Positions 55,029 through 64,000 of a stretch of 64,000 bases of DNA are shown one piece after another. Location: positions 330,441 to 394,440 of the forward strand of contig NZ_ML762424.1 in the NCBI RefSeq assembly GCF_009498735.1. Reading direction: 5' to 3'. How positions within the stretch are numbered: position 1 is the first letter of the stretch; every line of letters begins with the position of its first letter. A program made the position numbers and the translations under genes. The DNA is from Gracilibacillus oryzae (GTDB lineage: Bacteria; Bacillota; Bacilli; Bacillales; Amphibacillaceae). The notes under the pieces were generated by a model. It made no database searches. It was not told the origin of the DNA and worked only from the letters and a program-made list of their open reading frames with translations.

Positions 55029-55964
55029 TTATTTGCCCCACTTAAGTGCTACAGCACCCCAAGTTAAGCCGCCGCCAAAACCTACTAATACGACGAGATC
55101 ATTATCTTTTATTTTACCGTTTTTTACACCTTCAGACAAAGCAATTGGTATGGATGCAGCAGATGTATTTCCATACTTATTTACATTGACTGCAAGCTTT
55201 TCAGGTTCAATACCCAAACGTTGTCTTGCCGCTTCCATAATTCGAATGTTGGCTTGATGCGGGATTAAATAATCTACATCCTCTTTAGCATAGCCTGCCT
55301 TTTCTACAACATTCACGGAAGACTCCGGCATTTGGCGCACAGCGAATTTAAATACTTCTCTTCCGTTCATCACAATATGAGAACCTTCCTGTGCCAGGTG
55401 CTTGCCACCAGATCCATCAGAACCTAGCTCAAAAGATAAAATTCCTTTTTCTTCACTGACAGGCCCCATCACCGCTGCACCAGCGCCATCACCAAATAAT
55501 ACACAGGTATTACGGTCTGTCCAGTCTGTTATTTTCGATAATTTATCTGCACCTATAATCAGAACATGTTTATAAGCACCTGTTTCGATAAATTGTTTGG
55601 CTGTAATGACACCATACATAAACCCGGCACATGCGGCACTGATATCCATTGCTGCCGCTTTGTTTGCACCCAATCTGTCCTGAATCTTACAAGAAACTGT
55701 AGGAAAAGACTGATCTGGTGTTACGGTTGCGACCATAATCAGATCAAGATCTTCTGCTTTGATTCCAGCCTCTGTTAATGCATTTAATGCTGCTTTATAT
55801 GCTAAATCTGACGTATCTTCCTCATCTGAAGCAATGCGTCTTTCTTCAATTCCGGTTCTTGTACGGATCCATTCATCACTTGTATCCACAATTTTTTCCA
55901 TATCAAAGTTAGTTAATATCTTCTCAGGAGCATAATGTCCTGTCCCTAAAATACCTGCTTTCAT
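55029..55964 (-). CDS. fabH: Beta-ketoacyl-ACP synthase III (FabH)
   Basis: 311 residues. Starts fatty acid synthesis by condensing a branched or acetyl-CoA primer with malonyl-ACP. Catalytic Cys in [12 protein letters not shown] (~112), His in [11 protein letters not shown] (~237), Asn in [12 protein letters not shown] (~267). ATG at 55964 follows GAGAGGAAGG. First gene of the fabH-fabF operon with a FapR-type operator upstream. Confidence 0.97.
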   Translation of the reverse strand: MKAGILGTGHYAPEKILTNFDMEKIVDTSDEWIRTRTGIEERRIASDEEDTSDLAYKAALNALTEAGIKAEDLDLIMVATVTPDQSFPTVSCKIQDRLGANKAAAMDISAACAGFMYGVITAKQFIETGAYKHVLIIGADKLSKITDWTDRNTCVLFGDGAGAAVMGPVSEEKGILSFELGSDGSGGKHLAQEGSHIVMNGREVFKFAVRQMPESSVNVVEKAGYAKEDVDYLIPHQANIRIMEAARQRLGIEPEKLAVNVNKYGNTSAASIPIALSEGVKNGKIKDNDLVVLVGFGGGLTWGAVALKWGK

Positions 55965-55998
55965 CGTATCCTTCCTCTCAAAGGAATTATTATCAATT

Positions 55999-56017
55999 AT
56001 TAAGACTTGGTACTAAT
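55999..56017. promoter_or_regulatory. FapR operator upstream of fabH
   Basis: Minus strand ATTAGTACCAAGTCTTAAT matches the FapR consensus ATTAGTACCTnGTCTTAAT apart from one central base. FapR represses fatty-acid synthesis genes and responds to malonyl-CoA. Confidence 0.85.
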
Positions 56018-56120
56018 TTTAAGATATTTTACACTAATTTTCAAGTTTTTAATTTTTTATTTATTTCGTTTTTGTTGTGTACTATTTCTTTCACTTTTAT
56101 TCATGCTTTCCATAAAAGAA

Positions 56121-56150
56121 AACCATAGTCACACAATGCTGACTATGGTT
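56121..56150 (-). terminator. Intrinsic terminator of med
   Basis: AACCATAGTC / GACTATGGTT perfect 10-bp stem; minus strand continues TTCTTTTATGG. Confidence 0.8.
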
Positions 56151-57132
56151 GACTTGTTTCATTCAGTTGATATGGCAATAGGCCTGTTTCCATATAGTTA
56201 TCGATATTTTTCTGAATATCTTCCTGGATATGGGAAGGAACTTTGTCACTGAATGGGCCCATAGTGATCACTTCTTCCGCAAAACCAAAGTTATAGATGC
56301 CGCCTTCCAGATCGCCGTTGCTTATCTGTTCGACCGCATAAACATATAGTTTATCAACATGCTGAACGGTACTAGTCAATACAGATTGTCCACCAATCGG
56401 CTGCTGATCATTTACATATCCTATGGAAAAAATCTGATCAGACTGAGCTGCTTCTATAACTGGCACACTGTAAACGTCGCCTGTTGGATAGATGACATCA
56501 ACCCCGCTTTCGGCCATATTATGATAATACTCCATCGCTAATTCAGATTCATTCCAACTGTAAACATATTGGATATCCACATCAATATTATCATTTATAT
56601 ATTTTACACCTTCATAGAATCCTTCTACTTCCGGCTGCCATTCATAAGCTGCAATGAGTCCAACACGATTGCTTTCCGTCATCTCAGCTGCCAGCATACC
56701 AGCAAAATATCCCATTGCTAGTGAGTTGAAATTTAAGCTTGTCAGGTTTTCATCAGAATAGGCGCCGTTTACATAAAGAAAGTGGATATCAGGATATGAT
56801 GCTTGAATATTATGAAAAAACTCACCATAAATGCTGCTGTGACCAATTATCAGCTGTACACCCTGATTGGCGAATTCCTCTACCGCACGATTTACTTGCT
56901 GTTGTGTAGCAACACTCTCTCGAAAAAACACTTCCATGTCTAAATCATCTTGAATTTCAAGTAAGCCGCGATATCCTTTATTGCCCCAAGTCTGATCATT
57001 AATCGTTTGCTCGATTAACATCCCAACCCGATTGATTTCTTTATTATCTCCCAGCTGCATACAACCAGTTAATTGAATTGTCGTTAACAAAATTAGTATA
57101 TATATTCCAAATCGTTTTTTCAATCTATGCAC
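56143..57132 (-). CDS. med: BMP-family lipoprotein Med (competence regulator type)
   Basis: 329 residues: lipoprotein signal (TIQLTGC, Cys ~24), then a periplasmic-binding fold of the BMP/nucleoside-binding family (RVGMLIEQTINDQTWGNKGYRGLLEIQ; MGYFAGMLAAEMTESNRVGLIAA). In B. subtilis Med acts positively on comK and lies just before fabH, as here. The small comZ gene that follows med there is not seen in the 180 bases before fabH. Whether the competence role holds in this organism is unknown. Confidence 0.88.
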   Translation of the reverse strand: MHRLKKRFGIYILILLTTIQLTGCMQLGDNKEINRVGMLIEQTINDQTWGNKGYRGLLEIQDDLDMEVFFRESVATQQQVNRAVEEFANQGVQLIIGHSSIYGEFFHNIQASYPDIHFLYVNGAYSDENLTSLNFNSLAMGYFAGMLAAEMTESNRVGLIAAYEWQPEVEGFYEGVKYINDNIDVDIQYVYSWNESELAMEYYHNMAESGVDVIYPTGDVYSVPVIEAAQSDQIFSIGYVNDQQPIGGQSVLTSTVQHVDKLYVYAVEQISNGDLEGGIYNFGFAEEVITMGPFSDKVPSHIQEDIQKNIDNYMETGLLPYQLNETSQP

Positions 57133-57395
57133 TCCTTGGAAAAGCTGCTAAAATTCCTGCAAATGCCTTATAATGGATGTTCAAAAACACACACACTTAT
57201 AGCACTATTCTATCGCTTTGAACCCTAATCGTAAATAAAGAAAACATTACAATATGATTACAAGTGTGAATATTTACCTAAGATAAATATTCAGATAATT
57301 TTTTATTTATTTTACAGTCATTATTTGATAAACTAGAGAAGATGAATTTATATGTTAGAACCTTTACATAATTGCAGTAGAAGAGGTGATATTCA

Positions 57396-57569
57396 ATGAA
57401 ATATGTAATGACTATTTTTTGGGCACTTATCATAAGTTTAGTTGTCGGTTACGTATTAGCCAGCATGGAAGGAAGTTCGTTAAATGTGCCAGGAGCACTT
57501 GCTGTTGCAGCAATATTCAGTATTGTTGTCTTCATATTGGGTGACGGCATTCTTAAGGAAGAAAACTGA
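57396..57569 (+). CDS. yjzD: YjzD-family (DUF2929) small membrane protein
   Basis: 57 residues, two transmembrane helices (~5-22 and ~33-52) with loop ASMEGSSLNVPG. Below usual ORF length limits. GAGGTG lies seven bases before the ATG and a strong terminator follows. Position next to med and the yitW group matches B. subtilis yjzD. Function unknown. Confidence 0.8.
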   Translation: MKYVMTIFWALIISLVVGYVLASMEGSSLNVPGALAVAAIFSIVVFILGDGILKEEN

Positions 57570-57605
57570 TACGAAGTTGACAGCATTTTAGGCACATCTG
57601 GAAAT

Positions 57606-57638
57606 AAAAAAAAACGGACATTATCGTCCGTTTTTTTT
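57606..57638. terminator. Intrinsic terminator of yjzD
   Basis: ACGGAC-N6-GTCCGT inside A8/T8 flanks. Confidence 0.9.
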
Positions 57639-57659
57639 ATTAAGTAAAGAAAGTATAAA

Positions 57660-57812
57660 CGGAGATGTCTAGCTCCGAGCGCCAGAAACTAGGCGACTTC
57701 ACGAATCGCCCTACGATAAGTCATCATCGATTCGCAAGCTCACCGTCATTCCTTTATCTCAGTTGATTCGCTCCAGTCGCTACGTTTCTAAGAGGGCACT
57801 CTACGCTTTTCT
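57660..57812. repeat. Dispersed Bacillaceae intergenic repeat
   Basis: GATGTCTAGCTCCGAGCGCC, then CTACGATAAGTCATC, GATTCGCAAGCTCACCGT, CTTTATCTCAGTTGATTCGC and CGCTACGTTTCTAAG recall the frequent non-coding repeat with GTCTAGCTCCAGCGCCTAG and CTACGATAAGTC blocks found between genes in many Bacillaceae. It contains self-complementary parts and ends at the yitW stop. Higher GC than the surroundings. Confidence 0.7.
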
Positions 57813-57814
57813 TT

Positions 57815-58126
57815 TTAATCCGGAATTCCAAGGGCGATTTTCGCATAACGGGACATGCGATCTTTTGACCATGGCGGACTCCAGACAATATTTACATTGG
57901 TGTCCTTTACTTCTGGAATATCTTCCATTACTCGTTTAACATCTTGTTCAATATGACCAGCTAATGGACAACCCATAGCAGTTAACGTCATTGTTACTGT
58001 GGCAATCCCTTCATCATCAAGATCCACACCATAAACAAGACCAAGATTCACAATATCTATACCAAGCTCCGGGTCAATAACATTTTCCAGAGCTCCCATT
58101 AAATTCTCTTCTAACGCTTGATCCAT
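57815..58126 (-). CDS. yitW: MIP18/DUF59-family iron-sulfur assembly protein YitW
   Basis: 103 residues of the DUF59 (SufT/PaaD) family, which helps in Fe-S cluster assembly. Motifs DPELGIDIVNLGLVYGV and the conserved Cys in TLTAMGCPLAGHIEQD are present, and the tail PPWSKDRMSRYAKIALG is typical. ATG at 58126 follows AAGGAGG. Neighbour order with yitV and yitU matches B. subtilis. Confidence 0.9.
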   Translation of the reverse strand: MDQALEENLMGALENVIDPELGIDIVNLGLVYGVDLDDEGIATVTMTLTAMGCPLAGHIEQDVKRVMEDIPEVKDTNVNIVWSPPWSKDRMSRYAKIALGIPD

Positions 58127-58201
58127 TTGTATCCCTCCTTGTCACATTTAAAGCATATCCTTATTATAAACAAAAATCTCACTTTTTTAAAATGATATTT
58201 A

Positions 58202-58966
58202 TCACAGCCTGTACTCTAACCAGTTAACAAACTCTACAATTGCAAAACGACTTACTTTATGCCCACGTTTCATTTCTTTTAGGAAACGGATATTTTCCGG
58301 GTTTTTATAATGCTCAATCGCTTCCTCATAGAATTCATAAGCATGATCAAAAGGAACTACCTGATCATCCTCTCCGTGCCAGAAAAATAATGGTCGACCA
58401 AACAGTTTATCCAATTGCAAAGATAAATCAATTTCTTTCAAATCCTCTAACATAAATTCAATCTGGCTATCAGAAATTGGAAAATCCTGCACCTTTCTTT
58501 TGGTGTATTCAATTAATTGATTCGCATATGTCGTAAGTTTCGGTGAACCCATCAGGATACCAGCTGTATTAATCCAGGAAAACTGTGTCAAAGCAGCTGC
58601 AGTAGTAATCCCGCCCATACTGGTTCCTGCAAGGCCAAATCGATTGACTTCCACTAACTGTTTTGCCACCAGTTCTTCATATATTGTTTCAATATCATCT
58701 AAGTTTTGTTTTACTATATCAAAAAAGCGCATATCACGCTCTGCTTGAGAGATCTCTTCCTCTCGTTCCCCATGCAATAAACAATCAGGCAGAATTACAC
58801 GATATCCTTTTTCCGCAAGTAAATAAGCAATTGGTAAATTATGTTCTTTCGCACTGGTAAAACCATGCATATATGTAAGAGTTGGAAGGGATGTATCCTT
58901 CTTCTCATGATCCACTACATGCAAAATAGGGATGTCATTCCAATATTCTTTATTTACGATTATCAT
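58202..58966 (-). CDS. yitV: Alpha/beta hydrolase, YitV family
   Basis: 254 residues, serine hydrolase fold: oxyanion MHGFTSAKEH, nucleophile elbow GLAGTSMGGITTA (Ser ~117), Asp in HGEDDQVVPF and His in MKRGHKVSRFAIV. Probable esterase or prolyl-oligopeptidase-like enzyme; substrate unknown. Divergent from yitU, in the B. subtilis yitU-yitV-yitW arrangement. Confidence 0.9.
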   Translation of the reverse strand: MIIVNKEYWNDIPILHVVDHEKKDTSLPTLTYMHGFTSAKEHNLPIAYLLAEKGYRVILPDCLLHGEREEEISQAERDMRFFDIVKQNLDDIETIYEELVAKQLVEVNRFGLAGTSMGGITTAAALTQFSWINTAGILMGSPKLTTYANQLIEYTKRKVQDFPISDSQIEFMLEDLKEIDLSLQLDKLFGRPLFFWHGEDDQVVPFDHAYEFYEEAIEHYKNPENIRFLKEMKRGHKVSRFAIVEFVNWLEYRL

Positions 58967-59111
58967 ATAACTTATCCTTTCATTAAGAAGTTCCTACACA
59001 ATAATGATATATCTTTCCAATCTAACATGCAAAATATAGAAACAAAAATATACAAGATCTTTACATCTGTTCCCAACCTAGATAAACTATACTACAAAGT
59101 GAGGTGATGAT

Positions 59112-59963
59112 ATGGCGAAGGAAAAACATTTAATTGCACTGGATCTTGATGGGACACTGTTAACAGATCAAAAAGTAATAAGTCCCTATACCAAGAAGAT
59201 GGTGCAGCAAGCAATGAAAGAAGGACATATTGTAATAATAGCAACAGGCAGACCACACAGATCAAGTATTATGTATTATCATGAACTTGGTTTACATACT
59301 CCGATGGTGAATTTCAATGGAGCGCTAATTCACCACCCTAAAGATAAAAACTGGGACAGTATCCATTCCCCATTACCAAACCGGACTGCGAAGAAAATCA
59401 TCCAGACTTGTTATGACTTTGATGTGGAGAATATCTTTGCCGAGATTGAAGATAACATTTATCTGGATCAATATGACGAGGAAATTTTGGAGATTTTTAC
59501 AGAACCAGATCACCGAGACTTAATCACTATTGGCAGTTTAAAAAATCATTTACAAGAAGACCCTACTTCGATTCTGATTCACCCTAAAGATGATCATATC
59601 GAAGAACTAAGAAAATATTTAGATGAAGAACACGCCTCTGTTATTGAACACCGGAAATGGGGTGTCCCTTGGAATGTCATTGAAATTGTCAGAAAAGGAA
59701 TTAATAAAGCAGTCGGGCTGAAAAAGGTCGCTCATTATTATCATATCCCGCAACATAATATTATTGCATTTGGCGATGAAGATAATGACCTGGAAATGAT
59801 TGATTTCGCAGGTATAGGGGTTGCGATGGGCAATGCAATCAACGAATTAAAGCAATTAGCTAAGTATGAAACGAAAACGAACGAGAAAGATGGTATCGGT
59901 ACATTCCTGACAGATTATTTAGAATTAAGAGATGAACCGATTGGAAAAGATTTATCAGAATAA
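59112..59963 (+). CDS. yitU: HAD-superfamily phosphatase, Cof-type, YitU
   Basis: 283 residues. HAD motif I ALDLDGTLLTD (Asp nucleophile ~11), motif II IATGRPHRS, motif III Lys in GINKAVGLKK, motif IV FGDEDNDLEMI. Cof-type cap. B. subtilis YitU is reported to act on the flavin pathway intermediate ARPP; the same may hold here. Start ATG at 59112 after GTGAGGTGATGAT. Confidence 0.92.
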   Translation: MAKEKHLIALDLDGTLLTDQKVISPYTKKMVQQAMKEGHIVIIATGRPHRSSIMYYHELGLHTPMVNFNGALIHHPKDKNWDSIHSPLPNRTAKKIIQTCYDFDVENIFAEIEDNIYLDQYDEEILEIFTEPDHRDLITIGSLKNHLQEDPTSILIHPKDDHIEELRKYLDEEHASVIEHRKWGVPWNVIEIVRKGINKAVGLKKVAHYYHIPQHNIIAFGDEDNDLEMIDFAGIGVAMGNAINELKQLAKYETKTNEKDGIGTFLTDYLELRDEPIGKDLSE

Positions 59964-60036
59964 GTTTATCCGAAATTCTTATACTAAGCTTGATCATCTT
60001 TTGATGGTTAAGCTTATTTATTTAGGAGGGCTACCA

Positions 60037-60228
60037 ATGCGTAACAATATGTTTGAACAAGCAAAGAATGCAGTAGGAAATCTAATGAGCAGAAACAGTT
60101 TTAACGAACAGGACAAACAAGCTGCCCAGAATGCTATTCGATCAGCTTATACAAATGCAACTGCAGAAGAACAAAAAGAATTACAGCAGTTAGAACAACA
60201 GTTACAGCAGCAAAATGAATTAAAATAA
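60037..60228 (+). CDS. yizC: DUF3813 small protein YizC
   Basis: 63 residues, helical, Gln-rich (ELQQLEQQLQQQNELK). Start at 60037 is set by GGAGGG six bases upstream; a longer open frame overlapping yitU is not credible. Follows yitU as yizC does in B. subtilis. Function unknown. Confidence 0.85.
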   Translation: MRNNMFEQAKNAVGNLMSRNSFNEQDKQAAQNAIRSAYTNATAEEQKELQQLEQQLQQQNELK

Positions 60229-60234
60229 GCTTTT

Positions 60235-60263
60235 ATTACACCATCAATTTTTGGTGGTGTAAT
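60235..60263. terminator. Bidirectional terminator
   Basis: ATTACACCA / TGGTGTAAT stem between yizC (+) and the 60244 gene (-), overlapping the latter's last codons. Confidence 0.75.
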
Positions 60264-60672
60264 TTCTATTCCCACATGTGAACAACACCAGCCCGTAAAT
60301 AAGATGTCCAAGAAACCATAGGGTGATCGCAGTAAAATCATCGATCGCTGGCGTATCTTTTTTTGCCAGTAATGTCAACGGAAAATAACTGAATGCTGCG
60401 GCGATACTTATCAGAAATGCTGTGACAATCTGTTGACGCCTGGATAAACTTGATGGCAGAAGGAAGTAAATATAAGCAATAAGCCAAGCAATAAGCAAAT
60501 GAAAGAACCATTCTATGACAGGCGACAAAGATTTCCCTTCAAAGAACGGGATAAAATCCACATTCATTAATAATGTGTATACTTTTACATTTATTATTCT
60601 CTCGATTACCCACATAAAAGATCCCAATACTGTGCCGGAAATTGTTCCTAATATAATTGATCTCCTGATCAT
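60244..60672 (-). CDS. Four-helix membrane protein of unknown function
   Basis: 142 residues with four hydrophobic helices (~7-27, ~52-72, ~82-102, ~115-135), Arg/Lys at the start and no catalytic motif. It resembles YqhR-type membrane proteins in layout (GxLxGxxxWxxE near the start), which is a loose similarity. ATG at 60672. Monocistronic. Confidence 0.65.
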   Translation of the reverse strand: MIRRSIILGTISGTVLGSFMWVIERIINVKVYTLLMNVDFIPFFEGKSLSPVIEWFFHLLIAWLIAYIYFLLPSSLSRRQQIVTAFLISIAAAFSYFPLTLLAKKDTPAIDDFTAITLWFLGHLIYGLVLFTCGNRNYTTKN

Positions 60673-60776
60673 ACTTTATCATCCCTGTCTTCTCAACGTT
60701 AATAGCAAAAACTTTTTTATTATCAGTATTTCTGATATTATAGAAAGAAAGTACGGTGAAATGGGAGGAAATAAGC

Positions 60777-61040
60777 ATGGCTATTCATGTAGAAGCAACA
60801 CCAAATCCAAATGCAATGAAATTTACCAGTGACAAGATGATTTTTGATGGAAACAGCAGTGTCTCTGTAATGTCTGGGCAAACTAGTGAACATGAAATCT
60901 TAAATGAATTAATGAAAATTGATGGTGTTGATAATGTATTTGGTTTTCAGCATTTTATTACGGTAAATAAAAAAATGGATGCAGAATGGGATACTCTGAC
61001 AAACCAAGTGGAAGAGGTTATCAGTAACTTTGGTTATTAG
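60777..61040 (+). CDS. NifU/Nfu N-terminal-domain scaffold protein
   Basis: 87 residues consisting only of the Nfu N domain: VEATPNPNAMKFTSD at the start is the family hallmark, followed by IDGVDNVFGFQHFITVNK. The Cys-x-x-Cys cluster domain is absent, which is common for this short form. Likely helps Fe-S protein maturation. Start at 60777 is set by GGGAGG; the GTG at 60756 is upstream of this site. Confidence 0.88.
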   Translation: MAIHVEATPNPNAMKFTSDKMIFDGNSSVSVMSGQTSEHEILNELMKIDGVDNVFGFQHFITVNKKMDAEWDTLTNQVEEVISNFGY

Positions 61041-61074
61041 ATTGAAAAAATGCTCCAAACTATTTTATTGCGAT

Positions 61075-61107
61075 AAAACCCGAACTTTACTTAAAAGTTC
61101 GGGTTTT
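61075..61107. terminator. Intrinsic terminator
   Basis: AAAACCCGAACTTT / AAAGTTCGGGTTTT 14-bp stem after the Nfu-N gene. Confidence 0.92.
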
Positions 61108-61218
61108 TGTTTATGTGAAAAGTTGGTTCATATGTCGCTCTGTCAAAACTCTCCTGATTATCTTTTGTATGATGGGTTAACATTATTGGTTATAACCCGG
61201 TCTCTTCTTCTTATTAAA

Positions 61219-62082
61219 TTATTGGATTTGATCCAATTGAACAGGAACAACTTTTGATCGGTCTTCATTGAAAATTGTCATCAAAATAGTACCATTAAAC
61301 GGCAGATCCTCTTCAGCAATTGCTACATCAACTGTAAATGTACCCCATTGTTCTCCTTCAACTGGAATTTCTGTCTTTTCCACTAGATAATTATGTCCAT
61401 CTTCTACTTCATAATAAGCTGCACCAATGGATGAATGGATCTCACCGGTTACCTGGTAGTTGCCATTTTCGCCTGTTACTTCAATGTTACGGATTAACTC
61501 ATTACTATCTGATCCTGCTTCCTGTGCCTGATCTCCATTCTGTTCTGTATTTTCTCCAGCTGATTCCTCTGACATATCTGCAATTTGCAGTGTGAAAGTA
61601 TTGGCGAATCCTTCCGGGACTTCTTCTCCATTTATTTCAGACGGTACGAGCTGCATTTCCACATTATATTCCCCAGCTTCTACATCCTCGCCTATTTCCC
61701 ATACTTCTTCCCAAGTTGCTGACTCACCGCTTGGTATTGTTTCTTTTACGACAGCTTCTGTGAATAATTTATCTTCAGAAAACTGGTAGATTGTTTCGTC
61801 TCCTTTTTTCACTAAAATATCGTATTGTTTGCCTGACGGAAAAGAAACTTCTACGTCCTCTTCATGATGATTGATTAATTCAAAGTGAAAGTGAACTCCA
61901 TCTTCTTGCTGTTCCGCTTCTGTTACAAGTTCTAAGTGGTCAGTAATGGATTCATTTGTCTCATTTTCCTGGCTTCCCTGTGCATTGGCATCTTCATTTT
62001 CATTTCCTTCATTCCCTGTCCCACATGCGGCCAGGAAACCAACCATTAGTAAAATAAGTAGTGTTGCTAGTTTTTTCATCAT
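61219..62082 (-). CDS. Lipoprotein with BsuPI-like and Gmad2-like domains
   Basis: 287 residues. Lipoprotein signal (FLAACG, Cys ~20), an Asn/Glu-rich linker, a BsuPI-like beta-sandwich (~48-160: DGVHFHFELINHHEEDVEVSF, KQYDILVKKGDE, GESATWEEVWE) and a C-terminal Ig-like Gmad2 domain (~195-287: NIEVTGENGNYQVTGEIHSSI, WGTFTVDVAI). BsuPI is an intracellular protease inhibitor domain; in lipoproteins its role is unknown. ATG at 62082 (MMKK) after GGGGAGAGG. Monocistronic. Confidence 0.82.
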   Translation of the reverse strand: MMKKLATLLILLMVGFLAACGTGNEGNENEDANAQGSQENETNESITDHLELVTEAEQQEDGVHFHFELINHHEEDVEVSFPSGKQYDILVKKGDETIYQFSEDKLFTEAVVKETIPSGESATWEEVWEIGEDVEAGEYNVEMQLVPSEINGEEVPEGFANTFTLQIADMSEESAGENTEQNGDQAQEAGSDSNELIRNIEVTGENGNYQVTGEIHSSIGAAYYEVEDGHNYLVEKTEIPVEGEQWGTFTVDVAIAEEDLPFNGTILMTIFNEDRSKVVPVQLDQIQ

Positions 62083-62130
62083 AATCCTCTCCCCTTTTAC
62101 AACATTAGTCGTTTGACGAGAAAAAAGGTT

Positions 62131-62941
62131 TCAATCATTTTTTCGGAAAAACCCATAAACGCCTGCTGTCTGTACAACATTTGTGAAAGCATTCTCGTCA
62201 ACTTCTTTTATAATTTTTTCTAAATCATAGAGCTCATATCTCGTAATAACTAAGTATAACATGTGTTTCTCTTCTTTGGTATAAGCCCCTGTGACCGGCA
62301 GAATAGTTATACCTCTTATCATTCGTAACAATCATTGCAGTTACTTTCTCGTGACGTGTATGTATACCATCTATTACACGAGTGGTTACATAAAGACCTA
62401 CTAATGTATACAACGCATTTTCAGGTTCATTGAGCAGCCCTGCGATTAAAATAATCAGACCATTGATTGCCATCAAGTAGCCGCCAATTGGTTTATCCTT
62501 TAATCGGGACAGAACCATTGCCACAATATCCGAACCACCTGTCGAAGCCCCCCATTTTAAAGTGATCCCGACACCGACACCTGCAATAACTCCACCAAAA
62601 ACTGCATTTAAAATAATATCATCTGCAAATTTCACGACTGGAAGGATCTCGAGAAATAGAGAGGTGAAAATTACAGAGAGAAAACTGTAGATCGTAAATC
62701 CTCTGCCTACTTTGAACCAGCCCAGAATGGCAACAGGAATATTTAAGATAAATAAAAGAATACCTGTACTGATGCTCTCTATCCCAAAATAATCCGTAAA
62801 TACTGTTGATAAAATCTGTGATATACCAGTAAACCCACTGGCATAAACATTGGCACCTATTAAGAAAAAGTTAAGTGCTATGGCGTTAAGTATTGCCCCT
62901 ACTATAACAATAGCAATTCGCTTTGCTTCCATTAAAAACAA
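62131..62941 (-). pseudogene. yitT: YitT-family (DUF161/DUF2179) membrane protein with internal deletion and frameshift
   Basis: The first frame gives five transmembrane helices and GIHTRHEKVTAMIVTN and then leaves the family at 62311-62331; the second frame resumes with RGITILPVTGAYTKEEKHML and ends VQTAGVYGFFRKND, the DUF2179 domain. About a dozen family residues between TN and RGIT are absent, so a short deletion not divisible by three is likely, unlike a homopolymer error. Start: TTG at 62941 with GGAGGG seven bases upstream, or ATG at 62932. Matches yitT beside degV (yitS) in B. subtilis. Confidence 0.75.
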
Positions 62942-63185
62942 TAAAATCCCTCCAACCTGAACTATCTCCCAATTTTTTATATACCCTGTACTATTCTCTT
63001 TTAATCGGAAATACATTATGTATCATAGAGAAAATTACGTTAAAGCGTGTGTTTGAACATCCTCTTAAAAGTAAATCAATCTATTTTCTGTTTTACTTTG
63101 ACTCTAATTAGAGATATGCTTAAACTTATATTAGACTAAAACTGAACATACATACATATGAACGAAAAATAAAGGAGGCTTTTAT

Positions 63186-64000
63186 ATGACAGTAAAAATA
63201 ATTGCTGACTCTGCCAGCGATTTAGCCAAAGAAGATTATGAAAAATACAATATACAAATGGTGCCGCTTACAGTTCAATTAGACGGGGAAAACTATGAAG
63301 ATGGTATCACCATTTCATCAAAGAAAGTATATGATGCGATGCGTGAAGGCAAATCACCTAAAACAGCGCAAGTAAGTCCACAGACATTCCAGGACACTTT
63401 CGAAATGCATGCAAAAGAAGGAAATGAGGTTGTTTATCTTGCCTTTTCATCCGAATTATCGGGAACATATCAAACTGCTAAGTTAATGGAAAAGGAAGTG
63501 AAAAAATCCTACCCAGATTTTGTGTTACATGTTCTTGATACTAAATGTGCCTCATTAGGATATGGACTTGTTGTGTTAAAAGCAGCAGAAGCAGCAAATA
63601 ATGGAGCATCTGTTGAAGAAGTTGTATCAATAAGTAAACACTATTATGACAGCATGGAGCATATCTTTACAGTCGACGATTTAGAATACTTGTATCGTGG
63701 AGGACGAGTTAGCAAAACAGCTGCATTCGTAGGTACATTACTTAAGGTAAAACCATTGCTGCATATGGAAGATGGAAAATTAATTCCACTGGAAAAAGTG
63801 CGCGGTTCGAAAAAAGTTTTCAAGCGAATGATTGAATTAATGGAAGAACGCGGTGCAGACCTGGAAGATCAAGTAATTGCGATAAGCCATGGTGATGCAA
63901 TCGATACGGCAAATACACTTGCAGAAATGATTCGCGAAAAATGGAATGTAAAAGAAATTAAAATAAATATGGTCGGCTCTACTATCGGTGCCCATGCCGG
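63186..64000 (+). CDS. DegV-family lipid-binding protein, partial at right edge
   Basis: 271 codons are present, stop outside the window; about ten residues are missing. DegV fold binding fatty acids (FakB type): IIADSASDLAKEDY, VPLTVQLDG, KTAQVSPQTF, FSSELSGTYQTA, DTKCASLGYG, DDLEYLYRGGRVSKT and VGSTIGAHAG are all typical. FakB proteins hand fatty acids to the kinase FakA. ATG at 63186 after AAAGGAGG. Corresponds to yitS in the B. subtilis order. Confidence 0.92.
   Translation, partial: MTVKIIADSASDLAKEDYEKYNIQMVPLTVQLDGENYEDGITISSKKVYDAMREGKSPKTAQVSPQTFQDTFEMHAKEGNEVVYLAFSSELSGTYQTAKLMEKEVKKSYPDFVLHVLDTKCASLGYGLVVLKAAEAANNGASVEEVVSISKHYYDSMEHIFTVDDLEYLYRGGRVSKTAAFVGTLLKVKPLLHMEDGKLIPLEKVRGSKKVFKRMIELMEERGADLEDQVIAISHGDAIDTANTLAEMIREKWNVKEIKINMVGSTIGAHA

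Overview
The window reads as Bacillaceae DNA: low GC, strong GGAGG ribosome sites, frequent TTG/GTG starts, and a right-hand part whose gene set (trpS, yjbA, fabF, fabH, med, yjzD, yitW, yitV, yitU, yizC, yitT, degV) matches one Bacillus subtilis chromosomal neighbourhood. I cannot name the genus from sequence alone.

Positions 1 to about 51,280 are an accessory metal-resistance island whose left end lies outside the window. Its right end carries a large serine recombinase (49376-51313). This gene runs directly into the T-box antiterminator/terminator of trpS, so the island appears to have integrated inside the tRNA-sensing leader of the tryptophanyl-tRNA synthetase gene. No conjugation, replication or phage structural genes are visible in this part.

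Island layout: 1-11.1 kb copper (partial CopA, CsoR and its operators, a CsoR-linked membrane protein, small Cys/Met/His-rich proteins, CopB-type ATPase, a two-component system with a CcdA-like protein and lipoproteins, YdhK); 11.2-15.4 kb an unrecognised family of small and large paralogous proteins; 15.5-18 kb relics and arsenic genes (hsdR fragment, an arsenite-type permease broken by a TGA codon, ArsO-like flavoprotein); 18.3-26.1 kb cytochrome c maturation (CcdA, ResA, ResC, ResB) with a second two-component system and a Met-rich secreted protein; 26.6-27.9 kb a third large member of the unknown family; 28.1-41.3 kb cadmium/lead/zinc (CadD, dihydrolipoyl dehydrogenase, CadA, a frameshifted ZIP gene, CadC, an aldehyde dehydrogenase, LspA, CcdA-like protein, a second Cys-rich CadA and a CmtR-like sensor); 41.4-47 kb thiol oxidation (BdbD, BdbC), copper (CopC, CopD) and zinc (CzcD, CzrA, ZIP); 47.3-49 kb unknown genes next to the recombinase.

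The island genes fit together as efflux (P-type ATPases, CDF, CadD), metal-responsive repressors with recognisable operators (CsoR, CadC, CmtR-like, CzrA), envelope copper handling (CopC/CopD, YdhK, small secreted Met/His proteins) and thiol/cytochrome c repair. Several genes are decayed: arsenite permease (nonsense), ZIP (one-base insertion), a Cys-rich copper-storage-like gene (5' loss), hsdR and a P-type ATPase 3' relic.

The most unusual items are the three-copy family of ~415-438-residue proteins ending in PF with a shared promoter and leader, plus small relatives; the recombinase/T-box junction at trpS; and a set of TTGTG direct repeats suggesting one two-component regulon that includes cytochrome c maturation. 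All function calls come from reading motifs by eye; no database search was run.
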